A program made the position numbers and the translations under genes. Below, one piece after another: positions 24,722 through 33,554 of a stretch of 61,961 nucleotides of DNA (positions are counted from its first letter, which is position 1; the number at the start of each line of letters is the position of its first letter). The DNA is taken from NCBI GenBank assembly GCA_910577945.1, contig CAJTNI010000012.1, positions 1 to 61,961 on the forward strand. Reading direction: 5' to 3'. The stretch is from an uncultured Christensenella sp. (GTDB lineage: Bacteria; Bacillota; Clostridia; Christensenellales; Pumilibacteraceae). Under the pieces are notes generated by a model. It searched no databases, was not told where the DNA came from, and saw only the letters and a program-made list of their open reading frames with translations.

Positions 24722-27142
24722 ATGAATCACAACGAAATTGAAAGAAAATGGCAGGACAAATGGCGTGCGGACGGCATAAACACGTTCGACGCCGCCGCCG
24801 ACGGCGACAAGTGCTACGTGCTGGAAATGCTGCCGTACCCGTCGGGTGCGAAGCTGCACATGGGGCATTGGTACAACTACGGCGTCGCCGATTCGTACGC
24901 GCGGTTTATGCGCATGAACGGCAAGAACGTGTTCCAGCCCATGGGCTTCGACGCGTTCGGTCTGCCTGCCGAGAACTATGCGATTAAGACGGGCGTGCAC
25001 CCCAAGGATTCCACCGACGCGAATATCGCGACCATGGAGCGGCAGCTCGCCGACATGGGAACTATGGTGGATTGGTCGCACGAGTTCCGCACCTGCGCGC
25101 CCGATTACTATAAGTGGACGCAATGGCTGTTCTTGCAGCTCTATAAGCACGGTTTGGCGTACCGCAAAAACGCGCCCGTCAATTATTGTCCGTCGTGCCA
25201 AACGGTAATCGCCAACGAGCAGGTCGTGGACGGCAAGTGCGAGCGGTGCAAGACGGAAATCGTGCACAAGGAAATGACGCAATGGTTCTTTAAAATAACC
25301 GATTACGCCGAGCGGCTTTTGGACGGCTTGGACGCGCTCGATTGGCCCGAAAAGACAAAAATCATGCAGCGTAATTGGATAGGCAAGTCGGTGGGCGGCG
25401 AGGTCATATTCGACCTCGAAAAGCCGCAGGGCGATATCAATAGCATTACGGTGTTCACGACGCGCGCGGATACGCTGTTCGGCGTGAGCTACGTGGTGCT
25501 CGCGCCCGAGCACCCGTACGTAGCCGCGCTCACGACGGCAAAGTGCAAGCCCGCCGTCGATAAGTACGTCGCCGAGGCGGCGAAGCGCACCGAGATAGAG
25601 CGCACGTCCGCCACCAAGGACAAGACGGGCGTGTTTATCGGCAGCTACTGCATAAACCCCGTCAACGGCGAAAAAGTGCCTATCTATATCGCCGATTACT
25701 GCCTTGCCACGTACGGAACGGGCGCGGTCATGGGCGTGGCGGCGCACGATACGCGCGACTATGCGTTCGCGCTCAAAAACAAGCTTGCAATCAAGCGCGT
25801 CATTCGCGGCGAGGCGGAGGAGGGCGAGCTGCCGTTTACCGATTACGGCGTAATGGTCAACAGCGGCGAGTTCGACGGCATGAAGAGCGCGGACGGCAAG
25901 CTCGCCGTGCTCGACAAGCTCGCAGGCACGGGTCACGGCGGCAGAAAAACTAACTATCGCATGCGCGATTGGTCGGTGTCGCGGCAGCGGTATTGGGGCG
26001 CGCCCATTCCCGTTGTTTACTGCGAGCATTGCGGCGTTGTGCCCGTGCCCGAAAAAGACCTGCCCGTCGCGCTCCCGTACGCCGTCAACTTTACTCCCGA
26101 CGGCAAGTCGCCGCTCACCAAGAGCGACGAGTTTATAAACACGGTATGCCCCGTGTGCGGCAAGCCCGCAAAGCGCGAGTCGGATACGCTCGACACGTTC
26201 GTGTGTTCGTCCTGGTACTATATGCGCTACCCCGACGCGCACAACGACGCCGTGCCGTTCGACAAGGCGACCGTTGACAAAATGCTGCCCGTCGATTGCT
26301 ACGTGGGCGGCGCGGAGCACGCGTGCACGCACCTATTGTATTCGCGGTTTATAACAAAGGCGTTACACGATTTCGGGTTTATCGGCTTCGACGAGCCGTT
26401 CAAGCGGCTTGTGCACCAAGGCGTGATTTTGGGTCCCGACGGATATCGCATGAGCAAGACGCGCGGCAACGTGATTTCCGCCGACCCGCTCATCGAAAAG
26501 TACGGCTCGGACGCGTTGCGGCTGTATCTGATGTTCGGGTTCGACTACGTAGAGGGCGGACCGTGGACCGATTCGGGCATCGTCGCGTGCGCCAAGTTTA
26601 TGGACAGAATAGAGCGGCTGGCGGTCGAGGTGATGAACGAAAAAGCGGACGGCTCGCTCGGCGCGCTAGACTACGAAATCAATTATTGCATAAAGCAGGT
26701 TAAGGACGATATTCCCGCGTTCCGTTTTAATACGGCGGTGGCGCGGTGCATGGAGCTGGTAAACGCCATGTACAAGTATCGCGCCGAGAGCGGGTACAGC
26801 GCGGCGTATCTCAAATACGCGCTGGAAATTTTGGTAAAGCTCATGGCGCCGCTCGCGCCGCATTTCTGCGAGGAGCTCAACGAAATGCTGGGCGGCACGC
26901 GTTCCGTAATGCTCGAAAGATATCCCGACTGCGACGAGCGCAAGCTCGTGCGCGCGACTACCGAGTACGCCGTGCAGGTCAATTCCAAAATAAAATGCAA
27001 GCTCGTGCTGGCGCAGGGGCTCGACCGCGACGCGGCAGCCAAGCTCGCTTTGGAAAGCGCGGACGTGCAGGCGGCAATCGGCGGCGCAACGCCCAAAAAG
27101 GTGATAGTCATTCCCGAGCGGCTTATCAACATACTAATCTGA
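24722..27142 (+). CDS. leuS: Leucyl-tRNA synthetase
   Basis: A class I synthetase of 806 residues, the normal bacterial size. The HIGH motif is in PYPSGAKLHMGHWYNYGV, the CP1 editing domain lies at about 220-410 with VFTTRADTLFG and TYGTGAVMGVAAHDTRDY, a zinc-like CxxC...CxxC region is present, and the KMSKS loop reads YRMSKTRGN. The anticodon domain and C-terminal appendage complete it. ATG 24722 gives the family N-terminus MNHNEIERKWQDKW. No T-box leader is visible in the 240 bases upstream. A terminator follows. Confidence 0.97.
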   Translation: MNHNEIERKWQDKWRADGINTFDAAADGDKCYVLEMLPYPSGAKLHMGHWYNYGVADSYARFMRMNGKNVFQPMGFDAFGLPAENYAIKTGVHPKDSTDANIATMERQLADMGTMVDWSHEFRTCAPDYYKWTQWLFLQLYKHGLAYRKNAPVNYCPSCQTVIANEQVVDGKCERCKTEIVHKEMTQWFFKITDYAERLLDGLDALDWPEKTKIMQRNWIGKSVGGEVIFDLEKPQGDINSITVFTTRADTLFGVSYVVLAPEHPYVAALTTAKCKPAVDKYVAEAAKRTEIERTSATKDKTGVFIGSYCINPVNGEKVPIYIADYCLATYGTGAVMGVAAHDTRDYAFALKNKLAIKRVIRGEAEEGELPFTDYGVMVNSGEFDGMKSADGKLAVLDKLAGTGHGGRKTNYRMRDWSVSRQRYWGAPIPVVYCEHCGVVPVPEKDLPVALPYAVNFTPDGKSPLTKSDEFINTVCPVCGKPAKRESDTLDTFVCSSWYYMRYPDAHNDAVPFDKATVDKMLPVDCYVGGAEHACTHLLYSRFITKALHDFGFIGFDEPFKRLVHQGVILGPDGYRMSKTRGNVISADPLIEKYGSDALRLYLMFGFDYVEGGPWTDSGIVACAKFMDRIERLAVEVMNEKADGSLGALDYEINYCIKQVKDDIPAFRFNTAVARCMELVNAMYKYRAESGYSAAYLKYALEILVKLMAPLAPHFCEELNEMLGGTRSVMLERYPDCDERKLVRATTEYAVQVNSKIKCKLVLAQGLDRDAAAKLALESADVQAAIGGATPKKVIVIPERLINILI

Positions 27143-27150
27143 ACGGCGTA

Positions 27151-27176
27151 AAAAAGACGGCAGCAGCCGTCTTTTT
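27151..27176 (+). terminator. Intrinsic terminator after leuS
   Basis: A perfect 11-bp stem AAAAAGACGGC/GCCGTCTTTTT with a 4-base loop. The symmetry lets it work in both directions between the convergent genes. Confidence 0.92.
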
Positions 27177-27197
27177 CGTTGCTTTATCCAAATAGTT

Positions 27198-28118
27198 TCA
27201 CGCGAGCTTTGCGCCTATTAGAAACACGCCGAATCCCGTCATGAACGACGCCGCGTTCGCCACAAACGCGTACGCTACGCTTTTGAACTTAGATACGTTT
27301 ATCAAGCCGTTGCCGTTAAAGCGCGTATTGCCGAATACGACCGAGTATGCCGTCGCCTCCAACACAAAGACTACCAGCTCGCCGAGCACGTACGCGCCTA
27401 TTAAAACGAGCATGCCGTTGTAGAAATACACAACGTTGAGGAAGATGTTGAGTATTATTTGCGTGACGGCGTTTACGCACAGCACGGCGAGGAGCAGGCG
27501 CTTTTGGGTAAAGCGGAACAGCAGCGCGACGCACAGCTCGATGGCTATCGTTATGATTATGCGCAGGAATAGATTGAGTATTTCGCCGCCGTAGTCGTAG
27601 CTCTTTTTTGCGGTTATCGCTTCCGTGCGCTCGACGGATATTTGCTCGCCGCTGAGCGTCACCGTGAAATGACTGTTGAACGCGTACCGCTCGTATATGC
27701 CGCTGACGGCAAACGCGTTCGTTTCGGGGAAATACAGCAGCACCTTGAACGAATAGGGCGGGAAGTAATTCCAATCGATGCCATGCGCATCGTCGCACAG
27801 CCACGCGACCTGCAAAAACCAATAGCCGTCCGCGTCCTCGTAATCGACGAACGCCTTCCAAATATCGCGGTCTAAATCGGTGTAAATATCGTCCTCGTCG
27901 CCGCCTTTCCACGCCGATTGCGGACCCGTCGAGTCGTACTCGGACAGCAGCGTGCCGTAGCAAACCCTATCCCCTACGTTCTCCACGGTAATATTGACCG
28001 TAGGCTTCGGTCCTAAGTCGGCGTGCGCCGTGCTCGGCGACAGCAACGAGCATATGATTACCGTCATTGCCGTAAACACGCTTGCCGTTATCAGGCTTTT
28101 TATGCGTATTGCGTTCAC
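27198..28118 (-). CDS. Secreted/membrane protein of unknown function, ADLGPKP-type
   Basis: A 306-residue protein. An N-terminal signal peptide (about 1-33) ends at AHA and is followed by DLGPKPTVNITVEN, a start that I associate with uncharacterised clostridial membrane proteins. An extracytoplasmic domain of about 140 residues is rich in aromatic and acidic residues. Four or five hydrophobic helices fill the C-terminal half. The GTG start has GGAGGT 8 bases upstream. It is the last gene of the apparent sigma-factor operon. No function is known to me. Confidence 0.7.
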   Translation of the reverse strand: MNAIRIKSLITASVFTAMTVIICSLLSPSTAHADLGPKPTVNITVENVGDRVCYGTLLSEYDSTGPQSAWKGGDEDDIYTDLDRDIWKAFVDYEDADGYWFLQVAWLCDDAHGIDWNYFPPYSFKVLLYFPETNAFAVSGIYERYAFNSHFTVTLSGEQISVERTEAITAKKSYDYGGEILNLFLRIIITIAIELCVALLFRFTQKRLLLAVLCVNAVTQIILNIFLNVVYFYNGMLVLIGAYVLGELVVFVLEATAYSVVFGNTRFNGNGLINVSKFKSVAYAFVANAASFMTGFGVFLIGAKLA

Positions 28119-28144
28119 AGTGCGTTACCTCCGCGGTCGAGTAG

Positions 28145-29647
28145 TTACAGAGGCTTGGCGTATAGCTTTTCCGCCGCTTTGACTATTTGCAGAAATTCCG
28201 CCTTGAACGGGTCGCCGCTCTCGGCGTCCGTGCAGTCGAGCGCGGACAGCCTGGCGACGACGGCGGCAAAGCTTGCGTTGCCGCCGTATACGGACTTGCG
28301 CAGCAGCAAGCCGTACTCGGTCACGCAGCCTATAAACACGCAATCCTCGTTCGGATATCGCATGTAGTCGTCGGTGGTTACGGAGTACGCGACCGACGCG
28401 CTTTCGTCGGTTGCGGGCGCTTTGTACCTGACCTCTGCGGACGCCACGTTTCCGCTCGCGCCGCTCTTTAATTCGAGCTCGTACAGCGCGGTTACGATGT
28501 GACCCGAGCCGATTTCGCCCGCGTCCTTTTGCTCGTCCTCGAACTCCTCCTGCGTGAGTATCTTGCTCTCGTAGCCGATAAGGCGGTACTTGTCTACCGT
28601 GTCGGCGGAAAACTCGACGCCGATTTTGGCGTCCTTGGCGACCGTGTTGAACGTGCCGCCCAGCTCGTTTACGAGCACCTTGCGCGCCTCGGTCACGCTG
28701 TCCAAATACGCATAGTTGCCGTTGCCGTTTTCGGCGAGCGTTTTCATGGTTACGTCGTTGGCGTTGTGCATGCCCACGCCCAAAACCGATAGGTAAACGC
28801 CGCTGTCGCGCTTTTCGGATATCAGGTTATTAAGCTCTTTCTTGCTGCTCGCGCCCACGTTGAAATCGCCGTCGGTGGCGATGATTACGCGGTTGTTGGC
28901 TTCGTCGTCGTAATATTTTTCGGCGAGCGCGTACGCCTTGTGTATGCCGCCCGCGCCGTTGGTCGAGCCGTTGGCGGTCAGGTCCTGCAAAACGTTGGCG
29001 ATGCGCGTCTTGTTCGCGCCCTTTTCGCCGTCGAGCGCGACGCGACTGTCGCCCGCGTACGTGACTATCGAAACGGTGTCGTCGGCGTTGAGCGTTTCGG
29101 TGAGCATGGTAAACGCCTGCTGTATCAGCCCCAGCCTGTCGTCGCCGTACATCGAGCCCGACGTGTCTATTAAGAATACCACGTTGTTGCGCGTATCGGA
29201 AAACTCCGTTTCCTCCGCCGCGATTTCCACGGTCATCAGCTTGTGCTCGACGTTCCACGGGCAGTCGAACAGCTTGCCGCCCACTGCGAGTGCGTCGCCG
29301 TTCTCGGGGCGCGCATAGTCGTACGAGAAGTAATTGATATATTCTTCGAGCCGCACCGAGCCTTTGTCTACCTTATGCCCGTCGTTTATTATGCGGCGCA
29401 TGTACGAATACGACGCGGTGTTGCGGTCGAGCGAAAAGTACGAATCGGGCTTTTCCGCGGCGGACACGAACGGCTGTTCGATTACGGATTCGTGCACGTA
29501 GTTTTCGGGCAGGTCGAACGCGTCCGAAATAATTCCGCCGGGCGCGGGCGCGTTGCTGCCGAAGTCGGGTGCGGCGGCGCATGCCGTAAGCGGTATGGCA
29601 AGCGCGGCGGCGAGAGTGAGAGATATTGCTTTTGCGGAATTTTTCAT
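28145..29647 (-). CDS. VWA-domain lipoprotein, YfbK type
   Basis: A 500-residue exported lipoprotein; the signal peptide ends in a lipobox LTAC at about residues 20-23. The YfbK N-terminal domain has SYFSLDRNTASYSYMRRIIN and VRLEEYINYFSYDY. The von Willebrand A domain has an intact MIDAS start DTSGSM. The C-terminal domain has YRLIGYESKILTQEEFEDE and DAGEIGSGHIVTALYE, as in the DUF3520-type tail. Proteins of this type bind a divalent metal and are thought to work at the cell envelope. It is encoded behind an ECF sigma factor and anti-sigma-like protein. A strong GGAGA site precedes the ATG. Confidence 0.9.
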   Translation of the reverse strand: MKNSAKAISLTLAAALAIPLTACAAAPDFGSNAPAPGGIISDAFDLPENYVHESVIEQPFVSAAEKPDSYFSLDRNTASYSYMRRIINDGHKVDKGSVRLEEYINYFSYDYARPENGDALAVGGKLFDCPWNVEHKLMTVEIAAEETEFSDTRNNVVFLIDTSGSMYGDDRLGLIQQAFTMLTETLNADDTVSIVTYAGDSRVALDGEKGANKTRIANVLQDLTANGSTNGAGGIHKAYALAEKYYDDEANNRVIIATDGDFNVGASSKKELNNLISEKRDSGVYLSVLGVGMHNANDVTMKTLAENGNGNYAYLDSVTEARKVLVNELGGTFNTVAKDAKIGVEFSADTVDKYRLIGYESKILTQEEFEDEQKDAGEIGSGHIVTALYELELKSGASGNVASAEVRYKAPATDESASVAYSVTTDDYMRYPNEDCVFIGCVTEYGLLLRKSVYGGNASFAAVVARLSALDCTDAESGDPFKAEFLQIVKAAEKLYAKPL

Positions 29648-29718
29648 GACCGTCTCCTTGTTACGCCATTTGCGTGCGTTTACCGTTACAACACGCGTCC
29701 ACGTTCTTTTGTCCCGCT

Positions 29719-30441
29719 TTATAAAATAAATTTTATTATTTCGTCGGCAAAGCCGTCGCCCGACTGCGCGTAAAAGTAATAATTAAAGCCGCGGTCGGCA
29801 CAGTACGCCGCCGTGACGTATTCGCCGTTTTCGTAGTCGTTGCTGTACGTGTAGCCGCCATTGTCGGTAATCAAATAGCCGTAGCTCTCTTCGAGGTCGT
29901 CGCGCCTGAATCCGCGGCGCTCGGAAATTACGCGCATTTCCGTCATGCCGTCGTCGGTCTGCACGCCGAACACGCACTTGACGTAAACGGGGCTTTCCTC
30001 GGTTTCCAAATAGCACGCGTAAAAATGCGCGTCGAACACGTCGGCGTACTGTTTGAGCGTGCTCAAATCCACATAGTCCGCCGCGAACTCCTCGGTTACG
30101 GCGACGGCTCGCACGTCGTTGAGCGTGTAGCTCACAACGGGCGCGGGCGCGACAGGAGTATTGTCTGACGGATTGCCGTTGCCGCCGATAAGGAGCTTGG
30201 GCAGTACGCCGATTGCGAAAACGCCGAACGCCGCGGCTGCCGCAACGCTGCCGACGGTTATGAATATTACGCGGCGTTTTTCGCGCGCGGTAGCGCGGCG
30301 CGATTTGCACCCGCGCTCCGTTCGCCGCTTTTCGGTCATTAACGCCCGCGCCTTGTCGGCGAGGTCGGCGCGTTCGCCGAGCCCGTCCGCATAGCCGTCG
30401 AAAAGCTCTTGAATTTGTCTGTCCTTGTCGTCCATTGCCAT
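29719..30441 (-). CDS. Anti-sigma-factor-like single-pass membrane protein
   Basis: A 240-residue protein with about 55 cytoplasmic residues, one transmembrane helix (VIFITVGSVAAAAAFGVFAI region, about 57-80) and an extracytoplasmic domain of about 150 residues. No zinc-binding anti-sigma motif is visible. The assignment rests on topology and position: the start lies 7 bases after the stop of the ECF sigma gene. The extracytoplasmic part probably senses an envelope signal. Residues DKDRQIQELFDGYADGL at the N-terminus would contact the sigma factor. Confidence 0.7.
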   Translation of the reverse strand: MAMDDKDRQIQELFDGYADGLGERADLADKARALMTEKRRTERGCKSRRATAREKRRVIFITVGSVAAAAAFGVFAIGVLPKLLIGGNGNPSDNTPVAPAPVVSYTLNDVRAVAVTEEFAADYVDLSTLKQYADVFDAHFYACYLETEESPVYVKCVFGVQTDDGMTEMRVISERRGFRRDDLEESYGYLITDNGGYTYSNDYENGEYVTAAYCADRGFNYYFYAQSGDGFADEIIKFIL

Positions 30442-30450
30442 TACAACCGT

Positions 30451-31002
30451 TTAACCGTCGGTTTTGTCCCGCGAAATCGTATCGCGCATTTTTTGCTCCG
30501 CCGCGGATATCAGCCGCGCGACCTGCGATTTGGATTTGCCGACCGCTTTCGCGCTGTCGCGCACCGTAAAATCCATGAAATACTTTTGATAAATTAGCCG
30601 CCGCTCGATGGGCGAGAGCGCGGACGTTGCGCGCTTTACGTCCGCCGCCGCGCTCGCTTGCTCGGATATATCCGCGCCGTCCGATATGTCGAAAAACTCG
30701 TCGATATCTACGGTATTGCCCCGTCTTTCGCGGCGCAGCGCGTTGAGCGCGGTGTTGTGCACGATTTTGCATATCCAGGCGTAGCCGTTGGTGTTAGGCT
30801 TAAAGCCCTTCGCGCCCGTTATGATTTTGACAAAGCTGTCTTGCACAACGTCCTCGGCGAGCGCGCGGTCGCGCACCGTCGCGCGCGCCACGGAAAGCAT
30901 GCGCGCGGAAACAAGCCTCGACAACTCGTCCAAGGCATGCACGTTCCCGCCGTCTATTGCGACGATAAGCTCGCTTATTCGCGTGCGCTCGCTTTCGGTC
31001 AT
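30451..31002 (-). CDS. ECF-type RNA polymerase sigma factor
   Basis: A 183-residue sigma factor. Region 2 (about 20-95) contains AEDVVQDSFVKIITGAKGF and YAWICKIVHNTALNALRRERR; region 4 (about 125-178) contains LSPIERRLIYQKYFMDFTVR and a helix-turn-helix ending RLISAAEQKMRD. It heads an operon with the anti-sigma-like protein, VWA lipoprotein and membrane protein. Start ATG 31002 coincides with the predicted transcript +1 of the promoter at 31009-31037, and no ribosome-binding site exists, so translation appears leaderless. A longer ORF to 31101 would run through that promoter. Confidence 0.92.
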   Translation of the reverse strand: MTESERTRISELIVAIDGGNVHALDELSRLVSARMLSVARATVRDRALAEDVVQDSFVKIITGAKGFKPNTNGYAWICKIVHNTALNALRRERRGNTVDIDEFFDISDGADISEQASAAADVKRATSALSPIERRLIYQKYFMDFTVRDSAKAVGKSKSQVARLISAAEQKMRDTISRDKTDG

Positions 31003-31008
31003 ACCGAG

Positions 31009-31037
31009 AGTATATATTGTTATAAAGTAAATGTCAA
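31009..31037 (-). promoter_or_regulatory. Promoter of the ECF sigma operon
   Basis: On the minus strand a perfect TTGACA (31037-31032), 17 bases, TATACT (31014-31009). The predicted +1 is 31002, the A of the ATG. It is a housekeeping-type promoter, so the operon does not need its own sigma factor for basal expression. Confidence 0.85.
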
Positions 31038-31134
31038 TACAATTTGAGTTCGGACTATATGTAAATGCGGGGGCGACTCGCGTACGTAAAAGCTCGCGCA
31101 CAACGCGCGAGCCGTCGGTTCGGAATGTATTCCG

Positions 31135-31902
31135 TCAAGTTATCTTGTAAATTTTTCTGAGCACGCGCGTTTTCAGCGGCTGCGGCATAAGCCTGTATGC
31201 GGCGAGCTGCAATTTGTTTTTCAGCCCGATTGTAACCGACTGCGGCGGATTGCCGTCTTTGAGCAGCTTTTCCAGCTTTTCCGCCACGAAATCGGCGGTG
31301 TAGCCCGTTTGCTCGATTTTGATAAGCGCGTTGGTCGCGCGTTTGAGCTTTTGCTCGTGCTCGCCGCAATCGCCGTACACCGCGCGCTTGAACGAAAAGC
31401 GCGTGCGCGTGCCGCCGATTACCGCCGCGGTGCATTTGACCTCCGTTTGTTCGAGGTTGAGCGCGGCGCAAAACGCGTTGAGCGCCGCCTTTGACGCCGA
31501 GTAAAAGCTGTCGTACGCTATCGGCGTGACCGCGCCCGACGAGCTTAAAAACAGTATTCTGCCGTCGTCCGCGCGCTTTAACAGCGGCAGAGCGAGTCGC
31601 GCGCATTCGATTGCGCCCAAAAGGTTGACGGCGAATAATCGCTTGTAGTCGTCGGTATGTACGTATTCGACCGCCGCCGCCATGGACGTGCCCGCGCAGT
31701 ATACGAGCGCGTCGGCGTCGGGTATTCGGGCGAACGCCGCGGCGAGCGCGTCGCCGTCCGTAACGTCGGCGATTAGGTTTTCCACGCCCGCAACGGGGCA
31801 TGACTCGCGCGATATGTTGATAACTGCGTTCGCGCTTACAAGTCTTTGCGCGAGCGCCAGCCCTATGCCGCTCGACGCGCCTACGATAATAACGGTGTTC
31901 AT
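31135..31902 (-). CDS. Short-chain dehydrogenase/reductase
   Basis: A classical SDR of 255 residues. The cofactor motif is IVGASSGIGLALAQR, followed by YCAGTSMA, the catalytic Ser in LFLSSSGAVTP and YSASK (YxxxK). The substrate is unknown. The ATG has no Shine-Dalgarno sequence. CATACT lies 6 bases before it, in the position of a -10 for a leaderless start, but the -35 is poor. The C-terminus is basic. It lies between the sigma operon and the divergent Wzz-like gene. Confidence 0.9.
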   Translation of the reverse strand: MNTVIIVGASSGIGLALAQRLVSANAVINISRESCPVAGVENLIADVTDGDALAAAFARIPDADALVYCAGTSMAAAVEYVHTDDYKRLFAVNLLGAIECARLALPLLKRADDGRILFLSSSGAVTPIAYDSFYSASKAALNAFCAALNLEQTEVKCTAAVIGGTRTRFSFKRAVYGDCGEHEQKLKRATNALIKIEQTGYTADFVAEKLEKLLKDGNPPQSVTIGLKNKLQLAAYRLMPQPLKTRVLRKIYKIT

Positions 31903-31971
31903 GCGTATAGTATGCGCATAACGTCGATTGTTTAGTAAGGCGCGCCCGCGCGAAAAAATATTCGTATTCTG

Positions 31972-32000
31972 TTGATTTTACGCGGATTACGTGGTATACT
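31972..32000 (+). promoter_or_regulatory. Promoter of the Wzz-like gene
   Basis: TTGATT (31972-31977), 17-base spacer, TATACT (31995-32000). The leader is about 53 bases with AAGGAG at 32048-32053. Confidence 0.8.
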
Positions 32001-32059
32001 ATTATCATAGATATGTACCGATATACGCTCGGATATATGCAAGCAACAAGGAGAAAAAC

Positions 32060-33502
32060 ATGAATAAGACTTACGAATACGTCGAGGACGAATACGAGGA
32101 GGGGCTCACCTTTAAAAAGGTGGGACGTTTCTTTGCGAAGGGCTGGTTGCGCATGCTCGTTTATGCGATAATCGCCGTTGCGCTAGTATCGGTCGTGGCG
32201 TTGCCGATTAAGTTCTTTTACAAGAGCGAGGAGGTGGCGCAAACCACCGTCGAGTTTTTGTACGAGGGCATAGAGACGGGTAAGGACCCCGACGGCAACA
32301 CGCTCGTCACCGACAACATAATTTCACCGTCGGTGCTCGCAAAGGCGATATCGGCGGCGGAGCTCGACGGCGTCGTTTCCGACGTGGCGGGGCTGCGCGG
32401 CGAAATGCGCGTCGAGGGCGTGGAGACAGACGAGTATCTGCGGCTCGTCAAGGCGGCGGTGGACGGCGACGAGAACGCCAAAAATACGCTCAGAACGTAC
32501 GTAATGTTCCCGACGCGGTTCAATATAATAATATCCGAGCCGAGCAAGCTCGGGCTTTCCGACGCGCAGGCAAAGCTGTTGCTCAACAAAGTGGTGGAGA
32601 GCTATCTCGCCGATTTTAAGACCAGATATTCGGTAACGAACATGCTTGCCGAGGAAACGTTCAAGCTTTCCGAAAATTCCGTCATGGAGTTTGTCGATAT
32701 CTACGACAGCTACGTGTCCAAGCTTTCGGCGATTGAGCTGTCGCTCAAAAACGTTTCGGCGGATAATTCGATTGTGTCGGCGATGACCGACAAGACCTCG
32801 TTCGCGCGCTTGGAAATCAAGCTTTCGGCGATTAAAACCGATTTGAGCAACTTTAATTCGTACGTGTTGACCCACGGAATTTTCCGTAACAAGACGAGCG
32901 CCAAGGCGTCGCTCGAAAACCTCGCGGAAAAGCTTGCCAAGCAAATCGAATTGCAGGAAGACAAAATCAAAAACCTGTCGTTGCAGATAGAGAATTTCAA
33001 GCCCAACACCACGCAAAACAACTCGCCCAGCGGCAGCGTAATCACAACGACCTATCCCGACGAGTATTACGCGCTGCAAAGGCAGCTTACGGCGGCGTAT
33101 GAGGACAAGTACGAGCTTTCCAACCGCGCGTACGACGTATCGGCGCGGCTCGCCGCGATAGGCGAAGCGAGCGCGCCCACGCCCGAGTCCGACGTAAACG
33201 CGGCGATGGAAATGCTGCGCGGAATAGAGACGGACACGAACGAGTTTGTAGTCAAGCTGTCCGAGGTGGCGGAGCAGTACGATTCCATGTACGTGTCGGC
33301 GTCGGTGCGTCAAACCAATCAGCCCGTGGTAACGCGCAAATCGGCGGGGCTTAACGTGATTATCATTTATGCCGTGACCTTGATTGCGGGCTTGCTCGCG
33401 GCGGGCGTCGTGACGGGCGTCAAAATCTCGCGCGCCAACGCCAAGGCGAAGGTCAAAGCGCAGGACGACGACGAAAAAGCGGCGGATAAAACCGAGGAAT
33501 AA
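32060..33502 (+). CDS. Wzz-like (chain-length/tyrosine-kinase modulator) membrane protein
   Basis: A 480-residue protein with one transmembrane helix near each end (about 33-55 and 436-458) and a large extracytoplasmic domain rich in helices. This is the layout of Wzz/CapA polysaccharide co-polymerases. The domain contains a repeat-like helical stretch with many Lys, Ser and Leu residues. The proline motif typical of Wzz before the second helix is not evident. No tyrosine kinase or glycosyltransferase is encoded nearby, so a role in exopolysaccharide export is only an inference. The C-terminal tail is charged. Confidence 0.6.
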   Translation: MNKTYEYVEDEYEEGLTFKKVGRFFAKGWLRMLVYAIIAVALVSVVALPIKFFYKSEEVAQTTVEFLYEGIETGKDPDGNTLVTDNIISPSVLAKAISAAELDGVVSDVAGLRGEMRVEGVETDEYLRLVKAAVDGDENAKNTLRTYVMFPTRFNIIISEPSKLGLSDAQAKLLLNKVVESYLADFKTRYSVTNMLAEETFKLSENSVMEFVDIYDSYVSKLSAIELSLKNVSADNSIVSAMTDKTSFARLEIKLSAIKTDLSNFNSYVLTHGIFRNKTSAKASLENLAEKLAKQIELQEDKIKNLSLQIENFKPNTTQNNSPSGSVITTTYPDEYYALQRQLTAAYEDKYELSNRAYDVSARLAAIGEASAPTPESDVNAAMEMLRGIETDTNEFVVKLSEVAEQYDSMYVSASVRQTNQPVVTRKSAGLNVIIIYAVTLIAGLLAAGVVTGVKISRANAKAKVKAQDDDEKAADKTEE

Positions 33503-33554
33503 CGATTTAATATTCGATATTAAGATATAAAGCGCACGGCGCGAAGGAGACGAC

